NCBI GenBank assembly: GCA_947500005.1
Contig: CANMQJ010000011.1
Coordinates: 1-64,000 of the forward strand
Direction: 5' to 3'
Length of the DNA stretch: 64,000 nucleotides
From: an uncultured Paracoccaceae bacterium
Lineage (GTDB): Bacteria > Pseudomonadota > Alphaproteobacteria > Rhodobacterales > Rhodobacteraceae
In this document: in pieces, positions 8,686 to 17,080 of the stretch
How the letters are laid out: every line of letters starts with the position of its first letter
Position numbering within the stretch: the first letter of the stretch is position 1
Notes under the pieces: model-generated
The model's database searches: none
The model's input: the letters and a program-made list of their open reading frames with translations, nothing else
Told to the model about the DNA's origin: nothing
Position numbers and translations under genes: made by a program

Positions 8686-9729
8686 CTAGCTGGCGAAATC
8701 GGTGATGACCGCCACGCCGGGTGGCGCGGGATGGTCGAAAGCGGCAAGTTCGTCGCTGGCCTGCGATAGGGCGACCTTGCGCGTGACGAGCGGCGACAGA
8801 TCCACATGCCCCCCTTCGATCAGCGAGATCAGAGACGGATAACGCCAACTTGGCATTCCACGCGTGCCTTGCAAGGTCAGTTGGCCCGAATAAAGCGCGT
8901 CCATGGGCAGGGTCATTGCGCTGTGCTCGCCGGCCGGCATCCCGATCTGAACCATCCGGCCGAGTTTGCGGAGGCTGCGCATGGCGGCAACGGTAGTGGC
9001 TTCGATCCCAAGCGCCTCGACCGAAACATGGGCGCCACCGCCCGTCACGTCGCGTACCGCGGCGATCGCATCGACCTTTGCCGCATTCACGACGGCGTCG
9101 GCCCCGAGCGCATGGGCGAAGTCCAGTTTCTCGTCGACCACATCGACCACCACGACCCGCGCGCCAAGAGCGCGCCCCAAGAGCAACGCCGAAATGCCCA
9201 CGCCGCCGCCCCCGAAGACGGCCAGCCATTCCCCCGGCTTCAACTCCGCACGGCCGACAAGGGCCTGCCAGGCCGTGGTCACTCGGCAGCCAAGGGCCGC
9301 CGCGATCTCGGGGGCCATCGCCTCGGGCAGTGTCGTGAGGTTGGTATCGGCATGGGACACGGCGACATATTCGGCAAAGGCCCCGTCACAGGTGAAACCC
9401 GGCACGACCTGATTTGCGCATATCGTCTGGTGACCCGCCGCGCAGTCGCCGCAGCGCCCGCAGGCAAGGATGAACGGTGCGATCACGCGATCGCCCACGC
9501 GCCAGCGGTTCACGCCCGCGCCCACGGCAACCACCTCGCCGCAAAATTCGTGACCGGGGATCATCGGCAAGATCACGTCCGGGTCGGCGCCTGTCCAGGC
9601 ATGCCAGTCCGACCGGCAGATTCCGCAGGCCAGCACCCGCAGCACCACTCCCCATTCGGCAGGAGTGGGATCCGGTACGGCGCCGATCTCCAGCGGTGCG
9701 CGCCAAGCGGTCAGACGGGCAGCGCGCAT
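8686..9729 (-). CDS. Zinc-dependent alcohol dehydrogenase family protein
   Basis: Medium-chain dehydrogenase/reductase, 347 aa. GroES-like domain with catalytic zinc ligands ([12 protein letters not shown]ys, GHEFCGE His-Glu), a complete four-cysteine structural zinc loop ([15 protein letters not shown]), and a Rossmann fold with [27 protein letters not shown]. It resembles the zinc-dependent alcohol dehydrogenases of alphaproteobacteria; the substrate is not identifiable. It starts 4 bases after purS stops and ends 14 bases before purQ starts, so it is almost certainly co-transcribed with purine genes although no purine role is known for the family. Confidence 0.9.
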   Translation of the reverse strand: MRAARLTAWRAPLEIGAVPDPTPAEWGVVLRVLACGICRSDWHAWTGADPDVILPMIPGHEFCGEVVAVGAGVNRWRVGDRVIAPFILACGRCGDCAAGHQTICANQVVPGFTCDGAFAEYVAVSHADTNLTTLPEAMAPEIAAALGCRVTTAWQALVGRAELKPGEWLAVFGGGGVGISALLLGRALGARVVVVDVVDEKLDFAHALGADAVVNAAKVDAIAAVRDVTGGGAHVSVEALGIEATTVAAMRSLRKLGRMVQIGMPAGEHSAMTLPMDALYSGQLTLQGTRGMPSWRYPSLISLIEGGHVDLSPLVTRKVALSQASDELAAFDHPAPPGVAVITDFAS

Positions 9730-9733
9730 AGGC

Positions 9734-9964
9734 TCAGCCCAGCTCGATCTCGTAGCGTTCGATGACCGTGTTGGCGAGCAGCTTCTCGCACATCTCGGCC
9801 ACCTCGGCCTCGGTCGTGCCTTCGGCCAGTTCCAGGTCGATCACCTTGCCCTGCCGCACGCCTTCGACCTTGTCGAAGCCCATCGCGCCAAGCGCATGTC
9901 GGACCGCCTCGCCCTGCGGATCCAGAACCCCGGTCTTGAGCATCACGTGAACCCGTGCCTTCAT
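9734..9964 (-). CDS. purS: Phosphoribosylformylglycinamidine synthase subunit PurS
   Basis: Small structural subunit (76 aa) that joins PurL and PurQ in the FGAM synthase complex. Start at ATG 9964 (MKARVHVMLKTGVLDPQGEA) with AAGG just upstream; an in-frame upstream ATG at 10006 would add 14 non-conserved residues. The LDPQGEAVRHALGAMGF motif and length fit PurS. It lies downstream of purC. Confidence 0.96.
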   Translation of the reverse strand: MKARVHVMLKTGVLDPQGEAVRHALGAMGFDKVEGVRQGKVIDLELAEGTTEAEVAEMCEKLLANTVIERYEIELG

Positions 9965-10039
9965 CTTGCCTTGTCCTTCAGCTCTCACACCCGTCCAGGG
10001 CTTCATCTCTTGAAAATTGCGCGAACGCCGTGACGACGC

Positions 10040-10795
10040 TCAGTTGATCAAAGTCGGCTTGGTCGCCGGGCTCTTGGGCATTACGCCCAGACGGCGCGCC
10101 ACCTCGGAATATGCGTCGGTCAGGTTGCCCAGGTCGCGGCGGAACACGTCCTTGTCCAGCTTGCGGCCCGACTCGATGTCCCAAAGCCGGCAGCTGTCGG
10201 GGCTGATCTCATCCGCCACGATCAGGCGCTGGAAATCACCTTCATAAATGCGCCCGACTTCGATCTTGAAGTCGATGAGCCGGATTCCCACCGCCAGCAT
10301 CACGCCGGAAAGGAAATCGTTCACGCGCAGGGCAAGGCTGACGATATCGTCCATGTCCTGTTGGCTTGCCCAGCCGAAAGCGGCGATATGCTCCTCACTC
10401 ACCAGCGGGTCGCCAAGCGCATCGTCCTTGTAGCAGTATTCGATGACCGGACGCGGCAGCTGCGTACCCTCGGCGATGCCCAGTCGCTTGGACAGCGATC
10501 CGGCCGCAAAGTTGCGCACGATGATCTCGAGCGGCACGATCTCGCAGCTTTTGACCAGTTGCTCGCGCATGTTGAGCCGGCGGATGAAATGCGTGGGCAC
10601 GCCGATCTGGTTCAGGCCGGACATGAAGAATTCGCTCAGCCGGTTGTTCAGCACGCCCTTGCCCTCGACCACCTCCTTCTTCTCGGCGTTGAAGGCCGTG
10701 GCGTCGTCCTTGAAATACTGCACGATCGTGCCCGGTTCGGGGCCCTCGTACAGGATCTTGGCCTTGCCTTCGTAGATTTTGTTGCGACGCGCCAT
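10040..10795 (-). CDS. purC: Phosphoribosylaminoimidazole-succinocarboxamide synthase
   Basis: SAICAR synthetase (purine biosynthesis, ATP-dependent ligation of aspartate to CAIR), 251 aa. Start at ATG 10795 ([18 protein letters not shown]) with AAGGA upstream. Characteristic motifs are KIYEGKAK, the [15 protein letters not shown] segment, [14 protein letters not shown] and the [12 protein letters not shown] catalytic region. It is the first gene of the purC-purS-adh-purQ run. Confidence 0.97.
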   Translation of the reverse strand: MARRNKIYEGKAKILYEGPEPGTIVQYFKDDATAFNAEKKEVVEGKGVLNNRLSEFFMSGLNQIGVPTHFIRRLNMREQLVKSCEIVPLEIIVRNFAAGSLSKRLGIAEGTQLPRPVIEYCYKDDALGDPLVSEEHIAAFGWASQQDMDDIVSLALRVNDFLSGVMLAVGIRLIDFKIEVGRIYEGDFQRLIVADEISPDSCRLWDIESGRKLDKDVFRRDLGNLTDAYSEVARRLGVMPKSPATKPTLIN

Positions 10796-10997
10796 GGTCG
10801 TCCTTTCCGGATCATCAGGGGACATGAGTCCCGATCGTCTCGCGCTCTCTTAGTGCAAGCGCCCCATTGCCGCAAGCTGGCCCACCTGTCCCGACACGCC
10901 ATTCGGGCCGCTTTGCCGCACGGATATCCTCTTGCGAACCGCGCGCGGCGGGGTCATACCGGTTCCAAACGCCACATGACAGCCACGAGGTCCCGAC

Positions 10998-11315
10998 ATG
11001 ACCACTTTCGACGATCGCGAAAACGCTTTCGAGGCCAAGTTCGCCCATGACGAGGAAATGCAGTTCAAGGCGCAGGCGCGCTGCAACAAGCTGCTCGGTC
11101 TGTGGGCGGCGGGATTGATGGGCAAATCCGACGAGGAGGCCAAGGAATACGCCAAGACCGTCGTTCTGGCCGATTTCGAGGAAGCCGGCCACGAGGATGT
11201 CGTCCGCAAGGTCGAGGGCGATCTGAACGGGCTGGCCGATGCGGACACGATCCGCGCCAAGATGGCCGAGCTTCTGCCCAAGGCGAAAGCCGAGATCATG
11301 ACCGAGGTCGAATGA
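10998..11315 (+). CDS. DUF1476 protein, ATP synthase inhibitor zeta-type subunit
   Basis: A 105-aa soluble, mostly helical, highly charged protein beginning MTTFDDRENAFEAKFAHDEE. It belongs to DUF1476, the family of the zeta subunit shown to inhibit F1Fo-ATPase in Paracoccus denitrificans; the N-terminal region is the inhibitory part in that system. A GAGG box precedes the ATG. It is transcribed divergently from purC and is not next to atp genes. Function is by family assignment. Confidence 0.85.
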   Translation: MTTFDDRENAFEAKFAHDEEMQFKAQARCNKLLGLWAAGLMGKSDEEAKEYAKTVVLADFEEAGHEDVVRKVEGDLNGLADADTIRAKMAELLPKAKAEIMTEVE

Positions 11316-11364
11316 TCCCCGAATCCGGCTCATGGTTTTCATGAGTCTTATGAATTTGCCCAGT

Positions 11365-11419
11365 CGCCTCGTCCATGACAGACGGGGCGTCTGACTTTCC
11401 GGCCCGCGGCAAGCGGGCC
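11365..11419 (+). promoter_or_regulatory. Two tandem hairpins in the leader of the homocysteine methyltransferase gene
   Basis: Hairpin 1 pairs 11365-11373 with 11381-11389 (9 bp, one G-U, 7-base loop). Hairpin 2 pairs 11401-11407 with 11413-11419 (7 bp GGCCCGC/GCGGGCC, 5-base loop). The ATG follows 19 bases later. This may be a structured regulatory leader or an attenuator/terminator of the upstream gene. No known SAM, SAH or cobalamin riboswitch consensus could be fitted. Confidence 0.4.
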
Positions 11420-11438
11420 AGATGACGGGATTACTGCC

Positions 11439-12458
11439 ATGACGAATGCCTTTTCCGAACAACTCGACTCGCTCGGCGTGCTGCTGGCCGATGGCGCCAC
11501 CGGGACGACCCTTTTCCAGATGGGGCTGCAATCGGGCGATGCGCCCGAGCTGTGGAACACCGATGCGCCGGAAAAGATCACCGCGCTCTACCAGGGGTCG
11601 GTCGATGCGGGCAGCGACCTGTTTCTCACCAATACCTTCGGCGGAACGGCCGCGCGGCTGAAACTGCACGACGCGCATACCCGCGTGCGCGAGCTCAACC
11701 GCGTCGGCGCCGAGCTGGGCCGCGACGTGGCCGACAAGGCCCCCCGCCGCATCGTGGTCGCGGGCTCGGTCGGCCCGACCGGCGAGATCATGGAGCCGGT
11801 GGGCGCGCTCAGCCATGCGCTGGCGGTCGAGATGTTTCACGAACAGGCCGATGGGCTGAAGGAAGGCGGCGTCGATCTGCTCTGGCTCGAGACGATCTCG
11901 GCACCCGAGGAGTACCGCGCCGCGGCCGAGGCGTTTGCCCTGGTGGACATGCCCTGGTGCGGCACGATGAGCTTCGACACGGCCGGACGAACGATGATGG
12001 GCGTGACCTCCGCCGATCTCGCGCAACTGGTCGAGGATCTGCCGAACCCGCCGCTGGCCTTCGGCGCCAATTGCGGCACCGGCGCCTCCGATATCCTGCG
12101 CACCGTGCTGGGCTTCGTCGCGCAGGGCACCGAGCGTCCGATCATCTCCAAGGGCAATGCAGGCATACCGAAATACGTGGATGGCCATATCCACTACAAC
12201 GGCACGCCCGAACTCATGGGCGTCTATGCCCGTATGGCGCGGGACGCGGGCGCCAGTGTGATCGGTGGATGCTGCGGGACAATGCCCGATCATCTGCGCA
12301 TGATGCGCGAGGCCCTCGATACGACCGAACCGGGACCACGCCCTACCCTCGACCAGATTACCGACGCGCTTGGCCCCTTCACCTCGGCGGGTGATGGCAC
12401 GGGCGAAGACGAACCCACCAGCGAGCGTCGCGGCCGCCGCGGACGGCGTCGGGGCTGA
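11439..12458 (+). CDS. bmt: Betaine--homocysteine S-methyltransferase
   Basis: Zinc-dependent methyltransferase transferring a methyl group from glycine betaine to homocysteine, giving methionine and dimethylglycine; 339 aa. It has the homocysteine-binding TIM barrel with N-terminal LADGATGTTLFQMG and zinc-ligand cysteines in FGANCGTG and GGCCGTMP. The short single-domain form with this sequence type is the Bmt of rhizobia and roseobacters. An unusual Arg-rich tail (ERRGRRGRRRG) closes the protein. The sarcosine oxidase genes at the end of the window belong to the same betaine degradation route. Confidence 0.88.
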   Translation: MTNAFSEQLDSLGVLLADGATGTTLFQMGLQSGDAPELWNTDAPEKITALYQGSVDAGSDLFLTNTFGGTAARLKLHDAHTRVRELNRVGAELGRDVADKAPRRIVVAGSVGPTGEIMEPVGALSHALAVEMFHEQADGLKEGGVDLLWLETISAPEEYRAAAEAFALVDMPWCGTMSFDTAGRTMMGVTSADLAQLVEDLPNPPLAFGANCGTGASDILRTVLGFVAQGTERPIISKGNAGIPKYVDGHIHYNGTPELMGVYARMARDAGASVIGGCCGTMPDHLRMMREALDTTEPGPRPTLDQITDALGPFTSAGDGTGEDEPTSERRGRRGRRRG

Positions 12459-12544
12459 GCCCCCCGCCCCTTCTTCTTCTGCTCTCAAATACTACGGGTC
12501 GCGAGACGTAGTCCCGTTCGCGCGTGCTGATTGGAGCGGCCGGA

Positions 12545-13321
12545 TTACCGCCCTTCGAACGAAGCCGGACGCTTCTCGAGGAACGCCAAAACTCCCTCGC
12601 GGAAATCCCGCGTCTCGCCACATTGACCCTGCAGATGGGCCTCGGTCGACAATTGCTCGCTCAACGTCAGGTCGAAGCTGCCCCGGATCGCCTGCTTTAT
12701 CGCCCGGAACCCTTCGGTCGGGCCGTTCGCCAGGTAGGCCGCACGCTTGCGCCAATGCGCGTCGAATGCGTCGTCCTGGACCGCTTCCCAGATCATGCCC
12801 CAATCATCGGCTTGGCGAGCGGTGATCTTTTCGGCGAACAAGGCCGCCCCCATCGCCTTGGCCAACCCCATGTTGCGCGGCAGGAACCACGTGCCTCCCG
12901 CGTCGGGCAACAGGCCGATCCGCGCGAAAGCCTGGAGGAAATAGGCGCTCTCGGTTGCGATGACCACATCCGCGCAAAGCGCGAGATTGGCACCCGCCCC
13001 GGCCGCGGGTCCGTTCACCGCGGCGACGGTGGGAACCGGGCAGTCATAGACGGATGCCAGCATGGGTTCATATTCATCGCGCAGGGTCCGCTCCAGGTCG
13101 ATCTTGCCACCGGCCGCCCCGTCGCCCAGATCCTGACCCGTACAGAAAGCCGCACCCGCACCCGTCAGAACGATGGCGCGCGCCCTCTTGGCGGCATCAC
13201 CCATCGCATGGGTGATCTCGGCACGCATCCGACTGGTCAGCGCATTCATCTTGTCCGGGCGGTTAAGCGTAAGGACCGCCAAGCCGTCAGCGAACTCAAG
13301 TGTGATGGTATCGTATTCCAT
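12545..13321 (-). CDS. Enoyl-CoA hydratase/isomerase, PaaG-like
   Basis: Crotonase-fold protein, 258 aa, start at ATG 13321 (MEYDTITLEF). Oxyanion-hole segments are TGAGAAFCTGQDL and NGPAAGAGANLALCAD. The LLPDAGGTWFLPR and C-terminal EGVLAFLEKRPASFEGR motifs closely match PaaG (ring-1,2-epoxyphenylacetyl-CoA isomerase), including its catalytic Asp. No other phenylacetate genes are in the window, so it may act on another acyl-CoA. It is the last gene on this strand after ccmF-ccmH. Confidence 0.85.
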   Translation of the reverse strand: MEYDTITLEFADGLAVLTLNRPDKMNALTSRMRAEITHAMGDAAKRARAIVLTGAGAAFCTGQDLGDGAAGGKIDLERTLRDEYEPMLASVYDCPVPTVAAVNGPAAGAGANLALCADVVIATESAYFLQAFARIGLLPDAGGTWFLPRNMGLAKAMGAALFAEKITARQADDWGMIWEAVQDDAFDAHWRKRAAYLANGPTEGFRAIKQAIRGSFDLTLSEQLSTEAHLQGQCGETRDFREGVLAFLEKRPASFEGR

Positions 13322-13393
13322 GGCGCGCCTCTGATCCTTCCGTTTCCGCGCACCCTGACCCATGCCCGGATAGGAGAAAAGAAGAACCGCGCG

Positions 13394-13846
13394 TCACTCC
13401 TCGAGAATACGATGCAACTGCGCCTTTTCTTCGTTGCTCAGCGCGGCCTCCTGTGGCGCTCGCTGACGCGACCGTGAGCGCAGAAAAGCGATGCCAACCC
13501 CACCGGCCAGCAACAGCATCGCCGGCCCCGCCAGCCACAAGACCCAGTTGGCGCCGGTTATGGTGGGTTTGAGAAGAACATATTCGCCATACCGATCAAC
13601 GATGAAGTCGATCACTTCTTCATCGCTGTCACCGGCCACCAGACGTTCCCTAACCAGAAGACGCAGGTCGCGGGCCAGATCCGCGTTGCTCTCGTCGATG
13701 CTCTCGTTGCGGCAGACGAGACAGCGCAGGCCTTGGCTAAGGTCGCGCGCGCGCTCCTCCAGACCCGGGTCATCCAGCACTTCATCAGGCAGGACGGCCC
13801 AAGCCGGCGCCGCCAGAAACATCAGCAGGATCAGGATTCGTTTCAT
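13394..13846 (-). CDS. ccmH: Cytochrome c maturation protein CcmH
   Basis: Periplasmic thiol-disulfide protein (150 aa) that reduces apocytochrome c before haem attachment by CcmF. Signal peptide 1-17 (MKRILILLMFLAAPAWA), LRCLVCRNES redox motif (LRCxxC) and a single C-terminal membrane anchor (about 100-120). ATG 13846 overlaps the ccmF stop by 4 bases (ATGA), indicating coupling. Confidence 0.96.
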   Translation of the reverse strand: MKRILILLMFLAAPAWAVLPDEVLDDPGLEERARDLSQGLRCLVCRNESIDESNADLARDLRLLVRERLVAGDSDEEVIDFIVDRYGEYVLLKPTITGANWVLWLAGPAMLLLAGGVGIAFLRSRSRQRAPQEAALSNEEKAQLHRILEE

Positions 13847-15807
13847 TCCGCCGGGACTCCCCCGGCAGGCGCCCTGCGGGCACCGGCGGCCACCCGGAAC
13901 CGCCGGTCGGACAAACTCAGCGCGCCTCCCAGTGCCATCAGGATGCAGCCTCCCCAGATCCAGTTCGCGAAAGGCTTGATGTAAGTGCGGATGGTCCAGC
14001 CGCCTTCATCCTGCCGGTCGCCGATCACCACATATACGTCGCGCATCACACGATAATCGATGGCCGCTTCTGTCGTGGGCATGCGCGCTACGGGATAGGT
14101 GCGTTTCTCCGGTGTCAGGGTCGCCAGGAACCGGTCGTCCTTTTCAAGTTTGACCATGCCCATGGTGGTCAGGTAATTCGGACCCTCTCCGCGCTTGACG
14201 TCCTCGAGGGTGAGTGTGAACCCGCCTACGTCGAACGGCTCGCCGATCTGGGCGACCCGGATATCTTCGACCTCCCAAGCAGTCAGCCCGGCAATGGCGA
14301 ACATCGTTACGCCAAGCCCCGTATGCGCCACGGCCTTGCCCCAGTCAGCCCGCGGCAGACGCATCAGTCGCGCCACGCTGCCGTTCCGCCCGGTTCGGCT
14401 CCACAGGTCGACCGCCGCGCCGGCTACGATCCAGGCACCGAGGAACAGACCAACCGGACCCAGAATGCTCTGCCCTGTTTGCATGACCCAGACCAGCAGC
14501 GCCACCGCGACTGCCAGGACGAACGCATACCGAAGCGACCAGGCGGCGCGGCTGAGACGGCCTCGCTTCCATGGCAGCATGGCCCCAAGCGGCATGGCCA
14601 GTCCCAAAGCCACCATGAAGGGGGTGAACGCCGCATTGAAGAAAGGCGGGCCGACCGACAGTTTCCGGTCAAAGAACATCTCGGCGACGACGGGCCACAG
14701 CGTTCCCACGAAGACCACGAAACAGGCCACCGCCAAGAGGATGTTGTTGAGAACCAGAGCGCTTTCGCGGCTGACCATGCCGAACACGCCCTTTGCCTCC
14801 ATCGCCTGTGCCCGCGCCGCGAAGAGGATCAGCGCCCCGCCGGTGAAGAAAGCGAGAATCAGGAGGATGAACACGCCGCGTTCAGGATCGTTGGCAAAGG
14901 CATGGACGCTGGTCAAAAGGCCAGACCGCACGATGAATGTACCGATCAGGGAAAACCCGAATGCGAGGATCGCCAATAGGATCGTCCAGCTTTTCAGGGT
15001 CTCGCGTTTCTCGACCACGATGGCCGAATGAAGCAGCGCGGCCGCGAGCAGCCAGGGCATGAAAGACGCATTCTCAACCGGATCCCAGAACCAGAACCCA
15101 CCCCAGCCCAGTTCGTAATACGCCCACCAAGACCCCAGCGCGATACCAATAGTCAGGAATATCCACGCCGCCAGCGTCCAAGGCCGCACCCAACGCCCCC
15201 AGGCAGCATCGACGCGCCCCTCGATAAGCGCGGCGACCGCAAAGGAGAATGTCATCGAAAGCCCGACATAGCCCAGGTAGAGGAACGGTGGATGGAAGGC
15301 GAGGCCTGGATCCTGAAGCAAGGGATTGAGATCCTGACCGTCGAAGGGCGGCATGGCAAGGCGCAGAAAGGGGTTCGAGGTGAACAGGATGAACGCGAAA
15401 AAGGCGACGGCGATGGCTGACTGAACGCTCAGGACGCGCGCCTTGAGAGCCGGCGGCAGGTTCCCGCCGAACCATGCCGCCATCGCCCCGAACAAAGTCA
15501 CGATCAACACCCAGAGCAGCATCGAGCCCTCGTGATTCCCCCAGGTGCCACTGATCTTGTAAAGCATCGGCTTAGCGGAGTGGCTGTTGAGAACCACCAG
15601 CCGCAGCGAGAAATCGGAGGTTACGAAGGCCCAGACAAGCGTTGCGAAGGAAAAGGCCGTTAGCAGAAACTGGGCGTTGGCGGCCGGTTCCGCCACCGCC
15701 ATCCAGCCGGGCCAGCGTTTCTGCGCGCCAACCATCGGAACGACCATCTGCACGATGGCCACCATGAAGGCGAGGATGAGGGCGAAGTGACCGAGTTCTG
15801 TAACCAT
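13843..15807 (-). CDS. ccmF: Cytochrome c-type biogenesis protein CcmF
   Basis: Inner-membrane haem lyase component of the System I pathway, 654 aa, many transmembrane helices. The tryptophan-rich WWD-type haem-handling motif is visible (WAYYELGWGGFWFWDPVENASFMPWL), preceded by SGTWGNHEGSMLLW and followed by the C-terminal periplasmic domain and last membrane helix. It is separated from ccmE by the endolysin/holin cassette. Confidence 0.97.
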   Translation of the reverse strand: MVTELGHFALILAFMVAIVQMVVPMVGAQKRWPGWMAVAEPAANAQFLLTAFSFATLVWAFVTSDFSLRLVVLNSHSAKPMLYKISGTWGNHEGSMLLWVLIVTLFGAMAAWFGGNLPPALKARVLSVQSAIAVAFFAFILFTSNPFLRLAMPPFDGQDLNPLLQDPGLAFHPPFLYLGYVGLSMTFSFAVAALIEGRVDAAWGRWVRPWTLAAWIFLTIGIALGSWWAYYELGWGGFWFWDPVENASFMPWLLAAALLHSAIVVEKRETLKSWTILLAILAFGFSLIGTFIVRSGLLTSVHAFANDPERGVFILLILAFFTGGALILFAARAQAMEAKGVFGMVSRESALVLNNILLAVACFVVFVGTLWPVVAEMFFDRKLSVGPPFFNAAFTPFMVALGLAMPLGAMLPWKRGRLSRAAWSLRYAFVLAVAVALLVWVMQTGQSILGPVGLFLGAWIVAGAAVDLWSRTGRNGSVARLMRLPRADWGKAVAHTGLGVTMFAIAGLTAWEVEDIRVAQIGEPFDVGGFTLTLEDVKRGEGPNYLTTMGMVKLEKDDRFLATLTPEKRTYPVARMPTTEAAIDYRVMRDVYVVIGDRQDEGGWTIRTYIKPFANWIWGGCILMALGGALSLSDRRFRVAAGARRAPAGGVPAE

Positions 15808-15892
15808 GCCCTAATGTATAATTCCCGCAGGCGCCGGGGCCAATGGCTTTCGACTCCGGCGCCCTGTCACGATGTCGCGGGTCGTGGCGGGA

Positions 15893-16471
15893 TCAGACCC
15901 GGCGCAGACGGCGCCACTCCTCCAGCGCAGGATTAGCCTCGGGATGAAGCGCCTTCAGCGAAACCTCCGCATCCGAACCGGTCTCTGCCGCGCGCGGGCT
16001 GTGGGGTTCGAGCGAGCGCAGGCGTCGCACGTTTTCAATCATCTGCGGTGCCCGCGACAGGGTCACCGCCATTTCACGCTGTAAATCCTGGGTCTTGGCC
16101 TGATGCCGTGCGCCGAAATAGAACGAGACGATGACCCCCAGCAACCACCAGAGCGGTTCGGGTACCAGCGCGACACCCTGCATCCGCTCGGCGAACCACA
16201 GCGGGTTCACCATCGCGGCCACGAAAAGCCCCAAGGTACCAAAGGCCATGGCTGGACGCGGCAAACGGTTCAATGCGTCGACGAAGCGATCGAACCGGCC
16301 CTTGCGCTCCAACGCGAACTCGGCCGCCATTTGCGCGAGAGCCTGACTGCGCAGTTCGGCATCGCGTCCCGCCCCCGCTTCGGCATTTTCACGAAAGACC
16401 TCCGCGGTCTCTTTCACGACGTTAGTACCACTGCCGAAAAGAAGTGCCGCCAGTTGCTGAATCACGCCCAT
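15893..16471 (-). CDS. Holin-like membrane protein, lysis cassette
   Basis: A 192-aa protein with start at ATG 16471 (MGVIQQLAALLFGSG), an AGAGGA box upstream and a 10-base overlap with the endolysin stop. An amphipathic N-terminal part (1-65) is followed by two or three hydrophobic segments (PAMAFGTLGLFVAAMVN; PEPLWWLLGVIVSFYFGAR) and a charged C-terminal tail. This layout and the endolysin neighbour fit the three-TM phage-type holin family used for gene transfer agent release in Rhodobacter capsulatus. Identity is by architecture and context rather than a motif. Confidence 0.8.
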   Translation of the reverse strand: MGVIQQLAALLFGSGTNVVKETAEVFRENAEAGAGRDAELRSQALAQMAAEFALERKGRFDRFVDALNRLPRPAMAFGTLGLFVAAMVNPLWFAERMQGVALVPEPLWWLLGVIVSFYFGARHQAKTQDLQREMAVTLSRAPQMIENVRRLRSLEPHSPRAAETGSDAEVSLKALHPEANPALEEWRRLRRV

Positions 16472-17073
16472 CCCGCGATCCTCTGCTGGAATTCGGCATC
16501 GCTCAAGTGATAGCGCGGTGACAGGAACTCCTCCGCGCGGAGGATCCATCCACCCTTCCCGCCCTTCCGACTGCGCGCATATTTTCGCGAAGCGGGTCGA
16601 TTATCCGCAAGCCGAAAATAGTAGTTCCGGCGCGCCACCCCATAGGCATCACGCAATGCGACCGCATCCGGAACCGCGGCCTTGGCCGCCGCACCCGCAG
16701 TCCGAGGACCGATGACACCATCGACCATGACCTCGTATCCCATTGCGCGAAGCAGGGTTTGCAGGATCTTAACCGCATTGCTTCCGGCGTTCACATACAT
16801 GTCAAAGACAGTCGGTTGCAGCTTTGAAGGCAGCATCCCGATGCGCGGCTTCTCGAAATAATGTCTCAGAAATATCTCGACCGCCTGCGCACGGGTCAGT
16901 GCTCGCACATCGGCGACAGTAACCACCTCATCTTCGTTCAGGTCCAGCCCGAGCCGGCGCATCGTGTGGATCGTGACACCGTATTTCGTCGCTCCGCCCG
17001 GATCATCGGGATCGTTCACGAACCCGCCTTCGCGCGCCACGATGTCCTCTGCGATCTGCCGTACTGTCTGCAT
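16462..17073 (-). CDS. Endolysin (GH108 muramidase with C-terminal peptidoglycan-binding domain)
   Basis: Peptidoglycan hydrolase, 203 aa. The N-terminal GH108 domain carries the catalytic Glu in REGGFVNDPDDPGGATKYGVT; the C-terminal half (about 100-170, MYVNAGSNAVKILQTLLRAMGY, DGVIGPRT) is the predicted peptidoglycan-binding domain. There is no signal peptide, so export would depend on the holin. The gene starts at ATG 17073 with a GGAGG Shine-Dalgarno sequestered in a perfect hairpin. It lies 104 bases after ccmE and overlaps the holin gene. The same domain pair occurs in the endolysin that releases RcGTA. Confidence 0.88.
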   Translation of the reverse strand: MQTVRQIAEDIVAREGGFVNDPDDPGGATKYGVTIHTMRRLGLDLNEDEVVTVADVRALTRAQAVEIFLRHYFEKPRIGMLPSKLQPTVFDMYVNAGSNAVKILQTLLRAMGYEVMVDGVIGPRTAGAAAKAAVPDAVALRDAYGVARRNYYFRLADNRPASRKYARSRKGGKGGWILRAEEFLSPRYHLSDAEFQQRIAGWA

Positions 17074-17080
17074 GACCTCA

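Noticed and set aside
11341..11438. SAM-II, SAM/SAH or cobalamin riboswitch before bmt
   Set aside because: Only loose similarity (for example a GCCAGATGACGG stretch); consensus core sequences could not be matched.
10815..12488. 557-codon minus-strand frame across the zeta and methyltransferase genes
   Set aside because: It covers two well-supported plus-strand genes and has no recognisable domain.
12451..12512. Terminator hairpins between bmt and the hydratase gene
   Set aside because: Stems of 5-6 bp (GGGGC/GCCCC; ACTACG/CGTAGT) with no proper T-tract; too weak to call.
15893..17073. Prophage remnant
   Set aside because: Only the lysis pair is present, in collinear housekeeping genes with no integrase, attachment sites or structural genes; a domesticated module is a better explanation.
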